Notes: a model not told the origin generated them from the letters alone. 8,791 bases of DNA from Actinomycetota bacterium (GCA_003140115.1 PLIQ01000443.1:16407-25197); one strand, 5' to 3'; positions 1 to 7,600 are shown, counted from the first letter of the stretch. A program made the numbers and translations.

Positions 1-76
1 CACTCGAGACACATCCAGTTACAACGTTCGGCGTGGCCTTCGCTCCGGCGCGACGCGCGCGTAAAAACCAGCCATC

Positions 77-83
77 GAAAGGA
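77..83 (+). promoter_or_regulatory. Ribosome binding site of the small Tat protein
   Basis: GAAAGGA ends 5 bases before the ATG at 89 and supports that start. The 70 bases upstream hold no convincing sigma-70-type -35/-10 pair, so the operon promoter is either weak to the eye or lies left of the window. Confidence 0.6.
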
Positions 84-88
84 TCGTC

Positions 89-439
89 ATGCCTAGTCAC
101 GATGCCACGCGCGCGCCGGACCCGGTGCCCGCGGATCGCCGCCTGTCCCGGCGTTCCCTGCTGCGGGGGAGCGCGGTCGCTGGCGCCACCGGGCTCGCCG
201 TCACGGCCATGGGCGCGGTGGCAGGCCCGGCCCTGGCCGATTCCCGTCGGCCGTCGGCCACGGAGCCGTCGGCCACGGATCTGGCGTCCGGCCGCGGCGA
301 GGCCGCCCTGCCGAACGAGCCGATCGTGGTGCACGTCCGCGATGCGAAATCCGGCGACATCGAGGTGTTCTCCGGCACCAGCCAGACCCGCCTGCGCGAC
401 CAGGACCTAGCCGCCCGGATCGCCCGGGCGATCGCGTGA
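89..439 (+). CDS. Small Tat-exported protein, partner of DUF4331 gene
   Basis: A 116-residue protein with a clear twin-arginine signal. The n-region is long and arginine-rich, the Tat motif SRRSLLR is at residues 20-26, a hydrophobic Ala/Gly/Val stretch covers about 28-46, and an A-x-A type site (PALA, 47-50) precedes Asp51. Cleavage there leaves a mature part of only about 66 residues. That part has a Pro/Ser/Ala/Thr linker (51-77, with PSATE/PSATD repeated), one likely beta-hairpin (EPIVVHVRDAKSGDIEVFSG) and a short C-terminal helix (DQDLAARIARAIA). It has no cysteine, catalytic motif, lipobox or membrane anchor. It is followed 38 bp later by the DUF4331 gene on the same strand, so co-transcription is likely. 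Its function is unknown. I infer a carrier, chaperone or subunit role for the DUF4331 product. The start is set by the GAAAGGA site; an overlapping frame beginning at 33 has no such support. Confidence 0.85.
   Translation: MPSHDATRAPDPVPADRRLSRRSLLRGSAVAGATGLAVTAMGAVAGPALADSRRPSATEPSATDLASGRGEAALPNEPIVVHVRDAKSGDIEVFSGTSQTRLRDQDLAARIARAIA
244..280 (+). repeat. 15-bp tandem repeat in Tat-protein linker
   Basis: The 14-base unit CCGTCGGCCACGGA occurs at 251-264 and again at 266-279 (period 15, in frame). A partial copy, CCGTCGG, lies directly before it at 244-250. The repeat encodes PSATE-PSATD just after the predicted signal-peptide cleavage site. Confidence 0.85.
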
Positions 440-464
440 CCCCGCCAGCTGCCCATTCGAGCCG

Positions 465-470
465 AAGAGG
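465..470 (+). promoter_or_regulatory. Ribosome binding site of the DUF4331 gene
   Basis: AAGAGG ends 7 bases before ATG 478 and fixes the start used here. It lies in the 38-bp gap after the Tat-protein stop codon. No terminator-like hairpin was seen in that gap. Confidence 0.6.
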
Positions 471-477
471 TAAGTAA

Positions 478-1833
478 ATGTCTTCACACCGCGAGGCGCC
501 GGAGATCTCCAAGGACCCGGTCGCCGACAGCACCGACGTGTACGCGTTCGTCAGCCCGGATGCACCCGGCACGGTTACCTTGATCGCCAACTACGTGCCG
601 CTGCAGCTGCCCTCGGGCGGCCCGAACTTCTACGAGTTCGGCGACGACGTCCTGTACGAGATCCACATCGACAACAACGGGGATGGCCGAGCGGACATCT
701 CCTACCAGTTCCGCTTCCGCACCACCGTGCGTAACCCCGGCACCTTCCTGTACAACACCGGCGCTATCACCTCGCTGACCGACCCGCACTGGAACCGCGT
801 CCAGACCTACGACGTCGCGGTGGTATCCGGCGGCTCGCAGAGCACGCTGGGTACCGGCCTGCCCTGCCCGCCGTGCAACATCGGGCCGCTGTCCACGCCC
901 GATTACGCCAGCCTGGCCGCCGCTGCGGTCAACCACCTGAATGGGATCAGCGTCTTCGCCGGGCAGCGGGCCGAGGCCTTCTACGTCGACCTGGGCGCGA
1001 TCTTCGACCTGGGCGACCTGCGGCCGTTCGAGCATCTGCACGCGCCGGTCGGCATGCTCGGCGCCATGTCCGGGGTGAACGCCACCAACCACCTGAACGT
1101 GTCCTCGATCGCGATCCAGGTGCCGATCTCGACGGTGACGATCAGCGGTCACCCGACCATCGGCGTGTGGACCACGGCCAGCCGTCGGCGGGTCACGCTG
1201 TGGGACGCGGACCGCGGCGAGACCGTGCTCTCGGGGCCGTGGCGGCAGGTCTCGCGGCTGGGCAACCCGCTGGTCAACGAGGTGCTCATCCCGATGGGCG
1301 AGAAGGACCTGTGGAACTCGCTGCCGCCCGCCGACGACAAGAAGTTCGCCGGCTACATCACCCACCCCGGCCTCGCGGGGCTGCTGAACACGCTGTACCC
1401 GGGCGTGTTCCCCCACCTGGCCGCGCTGGTCGCGGCCAAGAAGCCGCGTGCCGACCTGGAGGCGATCCTGCTGACCGGCATCCCCGCTGGCATCATTACG
1501 GGCTTCACGAACTTCACCGGCCCGGTGCTGGCGGACATGCTGCGGCTGAACACCTCGATCGCGCCGGCGACGAAGCCCAACATCCTCGGGCTGGTCGGCG
1601 GTGACGCGGCCGGCTTCCCGAACGGCCGGCGGGTCGCCGACGACGTCGTGACGATCGAGCTGCGCGCGATCGCCGGAGTCACTTACCCGCTGATCGACTC
1701 GCACTTCAAGCCGGACGGGGCCGCGGGCGCGATCACCGATTTCGCGAGTGACCCGCCCGCCATCGGCTCTCGGCCGATCCACACCTTCCCGTACCTCGGG
1801 GTTCCGTACAGCGGTTACAACCATCCGTCCTGA
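478..1833 (+). CDS. DUF4331 family protein
   Basis: A 451-residue protein, close to the usual length of DUF4331 proteins, whose function is not established. Family hallmarks are present: the N-terminal MSSHREAPEISKDPVADSTD; a D-x-N-x-D-G-x-x-D calcium-type loop at 65-73 (DNNGDGRAD); GPLSTPDY (136-143); FAGQRAEAFYVDLGAIFDL (160-178); VSRLGNPLVNEVLIP (258-272); GFPNGRRVADDVVTIELRA (379-397); and the terminal FPYLGVPYSGY (437-447). The only two cysteines seen form a CPPC motif at 130-133, possibly a disulfide or metal site. There is no N-terminal signal peptide and no obvious membrane segment. The upstream neighbour carries a Tat signal, so export as a folded complex is possible; otherwise the protein is cytoplasmic. 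The 3' end overlaps the convergent GH39 gene by 19 bp. Family assignment is firm; role and location are inference. Confidence 0.93.
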   Translation: MSSHREAPEISKDPVADSTDVYAFVSPDAPGTVTLIANYVPLQLPSGGPNFYEFGDDVLYEIHIDNNGDGRADISYQFRFRTTVRNPGTFLYNTGAITSLTDPHWNRVQTYDVAVVSGGSQSTLGTGLPCPPCNIGPLSTPDYASLAAAAVNHLNGISVFAGQRAEAFYVDLGAIFDLGDLRPFEHLHAPVGMLGAMSGVNATNHLNVSSIAIQVPISTVTISGHPTIGVWTTASRRRVTLWDADRGETVLSGPWRQVSRLGNPLVNEVLIPMGEKDLWNSLPPADDKKFAGYITHPGLAGLLNTLYPGVFPHLAALVAAKKPRADLEAILLTGIPAGIITGFTNFTGPVLADMLRLNTSIAPATKPNILGLVGGDAAGFPNGRRVADDVVTIELRAIAGVTYPLIDSHFKPDGAAGAITDFASDPPAIGSRPIHTFPYLGVPYSGYNHPS

Positions 1834-3725
1834 GCCAGCTCCAGGTACGACACGCCCGGCATGGGCAGGTCGAAGACGAATTCCAGCACGCCGTCGCCGC
1901 CCGCGGCCGCCCGCTGCGCCGGGCCCAGCTCGTCGAGTGTGTTCAGCTCGCCCAGCTCCGCCCACTGGCCGTCGGACGGCCACGGCGCGCCGCGCCGCAT
2001 CCGCTCCCAGGCCGGGACGATGTTGGAGTGCTCGCCGTCGATCCGGTAGTGCCGGACGGTATACGCCGTCCCGGGCGGCACGAACACGCGGATCGCGAGC
2101 CGGCGCTCAAGCAGCGGGTCCCCGCCGATCTTGGTCTGGTCCAGCGTGCCGTTCCAGGCCAAGATCCCGATCCGCCCGTCGTCGTGCCGCGCGGCCAGCG
2201 CCTCCACCAACCCGCCGGCCCCGTCGCCGCGTACCGATACCGGCAGCCGGGACCGCCCCAGCCGGGCCAGCAGCGCCATCGCCCAGTACCGGGGTTTGCG
2301 CAGGTTGCCCACCGACAGCAGCCCGAACCCGCCGTGGAACAGCTGCGGCGGCCGGCCCAGTTCCTCGAAGTGGTCCGACGCCACCCAGTGCGACAGCGCG
2401 TCGATCCGCCCGAGCGCCGAGGCCATGCCGCGCAGCAGGAACGCCGCGGCGAAAACCGTATCCCCGACCTGGTTGAAGTGGGTCGGCGTGGTACCCCACT
2501 CGGTCCACCAGATCGACGTTCCTGCCCGGCCGTGCGACGCCAGCGCCGGACGCAGGTCCAGGGGCACGTTGCCGTAGACGTGCGTGGACAAGAAGTCCAG
2601 CGGCACGTCCGAACCGTCCAGGTGACCCAGTAGCTCGCCGATCCAGCCCGTCGCCGCCGAGGACGGCCCGCCGACCCGCAGGTCCGGATGCACCGACTTG
2701 ATCGCGCCCGCGGAGACGTCGTAGAGCCGGAAGTACTCCTCGGGCGTGCCGGACCAGAACACCTCCAGGTTGGGCTCGTTCCACACCTCGAACGCCCACC
2801 GCGATACCACCTCGTCCCGCCCGTACCGTTCGGTCAGGTGCGAGGCCAGGTCGCGGACCAGGTCGGCCCAGCGGTCCCAGTCCTTGGGCGGGGAGACGAC
2901 CGCCCCGTAGCTGAACACGCTCTGGCCCGGGTCTGCGGCCAGGTCGCGGGGCATGAAGGACAGCTCGACGACCGGTCGCAGGCCGATCTCCATGAGCTGG
3001 TCGTACACCCGGTCGACGCCGCCGAAGTCGTGCACCGGGCGGCCGCCCGCCTCGGTGTACACCCCGAGGTCGTCGCCGAGAATGGCATGCGCCCGGACGG
3101 CCCGCACGCCCAGCTCGTCATGCGCGATCCGTAGCGCCTCCCGCAGCTCCGGGCCGATCACCCGCCCTCCGGTCAGGTCCTGGCTCAGCATGTAGCTCAG
3201 GTGCTCCGACCCGATCATGGGTTCCCACGGCCGCTCCAGCAGGCCCGAGCCCATGGCCGGCGTGCTCCCCGGCTCGCTGAGCCCCGCCTCGCCTGGCCCC
3301 GCCGCGCCGACCACAATCGTCACCGTGGCCGGGCCGTCGGTCGCGGGCGCCGCGGCGATCGAGTCCGACAACGGCCCGGCCGACGCCCCGTCGGCCACGG
3401 CCGCCACCGCATAGTGCCGGATCCGGCCGGGCTCGCCCGAGGTATCGGCGTAGGGCCCGGCCGGGACCGCGAGCACGTCCCCGCCGCCGTGATCGAGCGG
3501 CTCGTAGATCTCGCCCGCCGCCCGGTAGACCAGGTAGCCGGCCGCTCCGGGCACCGGATCCCAGTCCAGCGTGACGTGCCCCCGGCCGGAGGTCGCCCGC
3601 AGCCCGGACGGCCGCGCCAGCCCGGCCGCCGCGCCCCGGTGTCCCTCCTGGCCCGGCACCCCGCGCCGCCCGATGCGCTCCTCCCAATCGGCGCGCGCAT
3701 CATCGGGCTGGCCGGGAACCCCCAT
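1815..3725 (-). CDS. GH39 family glycosidase (beta-xylosidase-like) with FN3-like domain
   Basis: A 636-residue protein. Residues about 36-127 look like a fibronectin type III domain (GLRATSGRGHVTLDWDPVPG, then YLVYRA and HYAVAAV). Residues about 168-500 form a GH39 TIM barrel and the remainder a C-terminal beta region. GH39 features include GSEHLSYML (172-180), RAHAILGDDLGVY (211-223), WNEPN (315-319, predicted acid/base Glu317), DFLSTHVYG (377-385), and TEWG (408-411, predicted nucleophile Glu409) followed by DTVFAAAFLLR, which matches the family pattern after the nucleophile. GH39 enzymes are retaining and mainly beta-xylosidases or alpha-L-iduronidases; substrate cannot be fixed here. No signal peptide or cysteine is seen, so I infer cytoplasmic hydrolysis of imported oligosaccharides. 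The start is supported by AAAGGAG upstream. The gene stands alone, convergent with the DUF4331 gene and divergent from the DUF1707 gene. Confidence 0.9.
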   Translation of the reverse strand: MGVPGQPDDARADWEERIGRRGVPGQEGHRGAAAGLARPSGLRATSGRGHVTLDWDPVPGAAGYLVYRAAGEIYEPLDHGGGDVLAVPAGPYADTSGEPGRIRHYAVAAVADGASAGPLSDSIAAAPATDGPATVTIVVGAAGPGEAGLSEPGSTPAMGSGLLERPWEPMIGSEHLSYMLSQDLTGGRVIGPELREALRIAHDELGVRAVRAHAILGDDLGVYTEAGGRPVHDFGGVDRVYDQLMEIGLRPVVELSFMPRDLAADPGQSVFSYGAVVSPPKDWDRWADLVRDLASHLTERYGRDEVVSRWAFEVWNEPNLEVFWSGTPEEYFRLYDVSAGAIKSVHPDLRVGGPSSAATGWIGELLGHLDGSDVPLDFLSTHVYGNVPLDLRPALASHGRAGTSIWWTEWGTTPTHFNQVGDTVFAAAFLLRGMASALGRIDALSHWVASDHFEELGRPPQLFHGGFGLLSVGNLRKPRYWAMALLARLGRSRLPVSVRGDGAGGLVEALAARHDDGRIGILAWNGTLDQTKIGGDPLLERRLAIRVFVPPGTAYTVRHYRIDGEHSNIVPAWERMRRGAPWPSDGQWAELGELNTLDELGPAQRAAAGGDGVLEFVFDLPMPGVSYLELAQDGWL

Positions 3726-3730
3726 AGCTT

Positions 3731-3739
3731 CTCTCCTTT
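3731..3739 (-). promoter_or_regulatory. Strong ribosome binding site of the GH39 gene
   Basis: Read on the minus strand this is AAAGGAGAG within an A-rich leader (A7 then GGAGAG), 5 bases from the ATG whose complement is 3723-3725. It is the strongest Shine-Dalgarno sequence in the window and confirms the start. Confidence 0.85.
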
Positions 3740-3756
3740 TTTTATGCCGAACGACC

Positions 3757-3775
3757 CCTGGTGCGTGCCACCAGG
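3757..3775. promoter_or_regulatory. Dyad in divergent GH39/DUF1707 intergenic region
   Basis: CCTGGTG (3757-3763) and CACCAGG (3769-3775) are perfect inverted repeats around CGTGC. The dyad lies 31 bp from the GH39 start and 90 bp from the DUF1707 start. Position and symmetry suit an operator for a dimeric repressor controlling the GH39 gene; a leader hairpin is the alternative. No regulator gene is visible nearby, so the binding protein is unknown. Confidence 0.45.
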
Positions 3776-3804
3776 CCCCACCATCATCACCCGGGATCGT
3801 CGAA

Positions 3805-3834
3805 TGGCATTCAGAGGAGCAGCCGCGCTACGCT
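3805..3834 (+). promoter_or_regulatory. Possible promoter of DUF1707 gene
   Basis: TACGCT (3829-3834) resembles an actinobacterial -10 box, and TGGCAT (3805-3810) sits 18 bp upstream as a poor -35. This would leave a leader of roughly 25 bases before the GTG start. The -35 match is weak, so the call rests mainly on position. Confidence 0.25.
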
Positions 3835-3865
3835 TTGGCTCCGTTGTGCTGCTGGGGAGGCGCCG

Positions 3866-4378
3866 GTGATCACAGGACCGGAGGAGGGGGCCGCGGCGGG
3901 CCGCGGCCATCTCAGGGCCGCTCACGCCGACCGCGACCACGTGATCGACCTGCTCAAAGTCGCGTTCGTGCAGGGCCGGCTGACCAAAGACGAGCTTGAC
4001 GCGCGGGCGGGCCAGGCGCTCACCGCGCGGACCTACGCCGAGCTGGCCACGCTCACCGCCGACATCCCCGCCGGGCTGTCCGCCCGGCCGTCGCGTCAGC
4101 CTGCCCATCCGCGGAACCGGGCCGCCCAGAACCCGACCGGTCCGACCCACCCGGTACGGAACGCGGCCATCGGGTCGGCCAGTTGCCTGATCCTCGCCTT
4201 CCTCGCTTTCGCGTACGGGGCCCACCTCGACGATTCCAATACCCCCGCGTTCCTCATGCTGACCTTCGTCGCCGTAATGGCAGCGGTGGGCTTCGTCGGG
4301 TGCGGGGTCGGTAACTCATGGCAGCAAAGGCACTCCCGTGCGCAGCTGCCGCCGCCCACAGAGCAGGGCGCGGCCTGA
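3866..4378 (+). CDS. DUF1707 domain membrane protein
   Basis: A 170-residue protein. Residues about 16-68 are a typical DUF1707 domain: LRAAHADRDHVIDLLKVAF, then GRLTKDELDARAGQAL, ARTYAELATLTADIP. A Pro/Arg-rich linker follows (about 70-97), then two predicted transmembrane helices (about 100-119 and 127-148) and a short polar tail. DUF1707 is a small helical domain common at the cytoplasmic N-terminus of actinobacterial membrane proteins; its role is unknown. I chose GTG 3866 because GGGGAGG (3854-3860) lies just upstream and the domain begins soon after. The in-frame ATG at 3761 would add 35 residues of His/Arg-rich sequence unlike the family and would start inside the dyad. The gene is divergent from the GH39 gene and 226 bp ahead of the GH15 gene, with a large hairpin between, so it is probably its own unit. 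Confidence 0.85.
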   Translation: MITGPEEGAAAGRGHLRAAHADRDHVIDLLKVAFVQGRLTKDELDARAGQALTARTYAELATLTADIPAGLSARPSRQPAHPRNRAAQNPTGPTHPVRNAAIGSASCLILAFLAFAYGAHLDDSNTPAFLMLTFVAVMAAVGFVGCGVGNSWQQRHSRAQLPPPTEQGAA

Positions 4379-4384
4379 GCCGCC

Positions 4385-4440
4385 GAACAGGACACCGGGT
4401 CGTATAAAGCGCACACGACTACCCGTGTACCAACCTGTTC
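4385..4440 (+). terminator. Large imperfect hairpin after DUF1707 gene
   Basis: GAACAGG (4385-4391) pairs perfectly with CCTGTTC (4434-4440). Inside, ACAC (4392-4395) pairs with GTGT (4425-4428), GGGT (4397-4400) with ACCC (4421-4424), and CGT (4401-4403) with ACG (4415-4417). This gives about 18 base pairs with bulges and an 11-base apical loop. It begins 6 bases after the DUF1707 stop codon, where a terminator would lie. There is no U tract, which is common in actinobacterial terminators. A regulatory leader element of the downstream gene is the alternative. Confidence 0.5.
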
Positions 4441-4447
4441 AGACTCA

Positions 4448-4453
4448 TTGACA
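4448..4453 (+). promoter_or_regulatory. Consensus -35 box upstream of GH15 gene
   Basis: TTGACA matches the sigma-70 -35 consensus exactly and lies just after the hairpin, about 150 bp before the GH15 start. No TANNNT-type -10 is found at 16-19 bp, so this is only half a promoter. Either the -10 is degenerate, as is frequent in actinomycetes, or the match is coincidental. Confidence 0.25.
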
Positions 4454-4560
4454 CAAGCAAGCCCATGGCGGGAGGCTTGGCCATGCTCTAGGCGCGTGAG
4501 GCACGACCGAGGCCGCTGCTGCGGGGTTTCCGGTTCTGCTCAACGTGTCCCTTCTGGCGC

Positions 4561-4582
4561 GGAACAGCGTGGAACAGCGTGG
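4561..4582 (+). repeat. 10-bp direct repeat in GH15 leader
   Basis: GGAACAGCGT occurs twice head to tail (4561-4570, 4571-4580), followed by GG of a third unit. It ends 22 bases before the preferred start codon. It could be a tandem regulator site or a small slippage duplication. Confidence 0.7.
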
Positions 4583-4604
4583 GGAATCGATGGGAGACCT
4601 CGGC

Positions 4605-7600
4605 ATGGTGCGCAGACATCGTTTCACGGCGCTGCTGGCTGGCGCGACCCTGGTGGTGACCGGCCTGCTGGTCGCCGGCCCGGCGCAGGCGGGGACCACG
4701 GCCGCCGCGCAGGCCAACGCCGTCGCGCAGGCCGGCCCGGCGCCCGGCGCTCCCGGCGCCGCCTCGTACTTCGACCTGGCCAGGAAGGACTGCGTCGGCA
4801 CCGCGGCCGACCGCGGGTCCAAAGTGTGGTACACCGTCGCCGACGGGGTGCTCTCCGACGTCTACGAGCCGACCATCGACAACACCGACGTGAGCACCCT
4901 GCAGTACGTCGTGACCGACGGCGCCACGTTCACCGACCTGCAGACCCGCGACATGACCTACACCGTGGCCGCCGACCGGTCCGGCATGGCCTGCACGGTG
5001 ACCTCGACCGACGCCGCGCACGGTTTCCGGCTGGTCACCACGTACATCACCGACCCGGCCCGCGACACCGTACTCATGCACACCACGCTGCAGCGCCTGC
5101 CCGGCTCGAGCACCAACCTGTCCGGCCTGCACCTGTACGCGCGCCTCGACGCCCACGTCAACGGCAACGGGGGAGGCGGGACCGAGAACGCCGGCGCGAA
5201 CTCCGGCGTGGTGGACACCAGCACCGGTTCACCCATCCCGGTGATCTTCAGCACCAACACCGTGACCGACGCGGTCAACCGCGACTACGCGGTGCCCACC
5301 TACATGGCCCTGGCCGCGAGCGCGCCGATAACCACGGCGAGCGTCGGCTACGAGGGCACGACGAGTGACGGTCTCACCCAGCTCGACGCCTCCCATGCCC
5401 TCACCGCGTACGACCAGGCGCCGGACGGCCACATCGTGGCCACCGAAGAGGTGACCCCGGATCACAGCGGGCAGGTCACCCTGGCCCTCGGCTTCGGCCG
5501 CAACCAGGCCCAGGCGATCTCGACCGCCGACAGCTCCCTGAACCGCCCGTTCGGCCAGGTTGAGCAGCAGTACCAGGGCGGCTGGGCCGTCTACGACGCG
5601 GGCCTGCGACCGCCTCCCGGGCGTATCCAGGGGCTCTCCGCCGACCAGGTCCGCGACCATTACTACCTGTCCGCGAACGTGCTGAAGGCCAGCGAGGACA
5701 AGACCTACCCAGGCGCGATCGTCGCGTCCCTGGCCAGCCCGTGGGGCCAGTCGGTTCCGGCCGGGGTGACCGACAACGGCGAGCCCTCGTACTTCGGCTC
5801 GTACCGCGAGGTGTTCGCCCGGGACCTGTACGAGGCGTTCACCGGGCTGCTGGCTGACGGCGACATACAAACGGCCCAGGCGGCCACGTTGTTCTTGTTT
5901 GACCGCCAGCAACTCGCGAACGGCTCGATGCCGCGCAACTCGCTGCTCAACGGCGAGGCCGCTCCCGATACCGGCGGCCTCCAGCTGGACGAGACCTCCT
6001 ACCCGATCTTGATGGCGCTGCTGTCCGGCCTGGGCGGCGACACCTCGCTCTACGAGAACCACATCCGCCCGGCCGCCGACTTCCTGGTCGCGAACGGGCC
6101 GTCAGACGGGGTGGAGCGCTGGGAAGAGCAGACCGGCTACTCGCCCTCGACCATCGCCGCCGAGATCGCCGGGCTGACCGCGGCCTCCGCCATCGCGGCG
6201 CAGCACGGCGACACCGCCCGGGCGCACCTGTACCAGGCCACCGCCGACGACTTCCAGCGGATGATCAAGAGCTGGACCGTGACCACCACCGGCCCGGACG
6301 GTTCGCGCTACTTCATCAGGGTCTCCAAGACCGGCGACCCGAACGCCGCGATCAGCTACAGCCTCGGCAACGGCGGACCCACCGTGGACCAGCGCTCGGT
6401 CATCGACGGCGGCTTCCAGGAACTGACGCGACTGGGTGAGCTGCCCATCAGCGACCCCGACATCCAGGCCTCCCTGGGCGTGCTGGACAAGCAGATCTCC
6501 GTCGTCACCCCCAGCGGGACCGGCTACTACCGCTACGGAACCTCCGCGGCGGACGGCAGCGCCGACGGGTACGGCGACTGCTACCAGCCGAGCCAGACCT
6601 CGTGCACCACCCCCGGCGCCCCGTGGCCGCCCACCGACACTGGCACCGGGCACCTATGGCCGGTTCTATCCGGCGAACGCGCCGAGTCGGACCTGGCCGA
6701 CGGCCAGAGCGCGAACGCAAGCTCCCTGCTCCAGGCCATGTTCAACTTCTCCTCCGGCGTCGGGCTAGTGCCCGAGCAGGCGTGGGAGGACCCGGACCTG
6801 GCCGCCTCGCCCTACGGCAGCGACCCGACCACCGCCTCGATCGGGTTCACCGACGGCAAGGCGGCCGGGTCGGCCTCGCCACTGTCCTGGGCCCAGGCGC
6901 AGGAGCTACGGCTGATCGTGTCCCTGGGCTCCGGCCGTAACGTAGACACCCCCGCCGTCACCACGGCCCGTTATGTCACGAACGGCCCGCCTGCCGCGCT
7001 CCCGGTCACCATCACCTCGCCCACGTCGACCAGCACCCTGGCCGCCTCGTCCACCACCGTGACCGGCACCACCACACCCGGCGCCCAGGTGAGCGTGGCC
7101 TCCGATGACACCACCACCGGCGCGCCGGCCTCGGTGACCAGCACTACCGCGGCGGCCGACGGGTCCTTCTCGGCCACCGTGCCGGTCAGCTTCGGCAGCA
7201 ACGTGCTCACTGTGTCGGCTACCGCGGCCGGCGGCCGGAGCACCGGGTACGCCCAGGTCACCGCGACCAACGAAGGTGCCGGGACCACCATCTTGGACGT
7301 TCCGGACGCGGCCGGCGACGGCGTCGGCAACGACACCGGGCCCGGCACCTACCAGTACCCGACCAACTCGGCCTTCGTAGCCGGATCCTTCGACATCACC
7401 CGGTTCCAGGTGCTGAGCGACGGCACCTACGCCTACCTGCGGGTCACGCTGCGCACCCTGGTCCCCACCTTCGGCGCGCTAGACGGCGCGCAGCTGCTGG
7501 ACGTCTACGTGCACGTGCCCGGGGCCGCGGCTACCTCAACGCAGGCGGCCTTCACCACCCGCAACTACACGATCGCGCCGTCCGGGGCCTGGAGCCAGCG

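Noticed and set aside
873..1604. 243-codon open frame overlapping DUF4331 in another plus frame
   Set aside because: Arg/Pro/Gly/Ala-rich composition with no family match; an out-of-frame shadow of a confident gene.
484..1983. 499-codon open frame on the minus strand opposite the DUF4331 gene
   Set aside because: Its translation is Arg/Val/Asp/Gly-rich and low in complexity, as expected from the antisense of a GC-rich gene. The plus-strand DUF4331 protein explains the region.
2028..2633. 201-codon and other plus-strand frames opposite the GH39 gene
   Set aside because: The minus-strand GH39 gene has family motifs and a strong ribosome binding site; these frames have neither.
3761..3865. Upstream ATG 3761 as the start of the DUF1707 gene
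   Set aside because: It would add 35 atypical residues and place the start inside the dyad without a ribosome binding site. GTG 3866 has GGGGAGG and fits the family.
4448..5368. 306-codon plus frame overlapping the GH15 start
   Set aside because: Composition is dominated by Arg, Gly, His and Pro. GH15 domain N covers the same bases in a different frame with clear homology features.
5229..6062. 277-codon minus-strand frame inside the GH15 gene
   Set aside because: Val/Gly/Arg-rich antisense translation with no recognisable domain, fully inside a well-supported gene.
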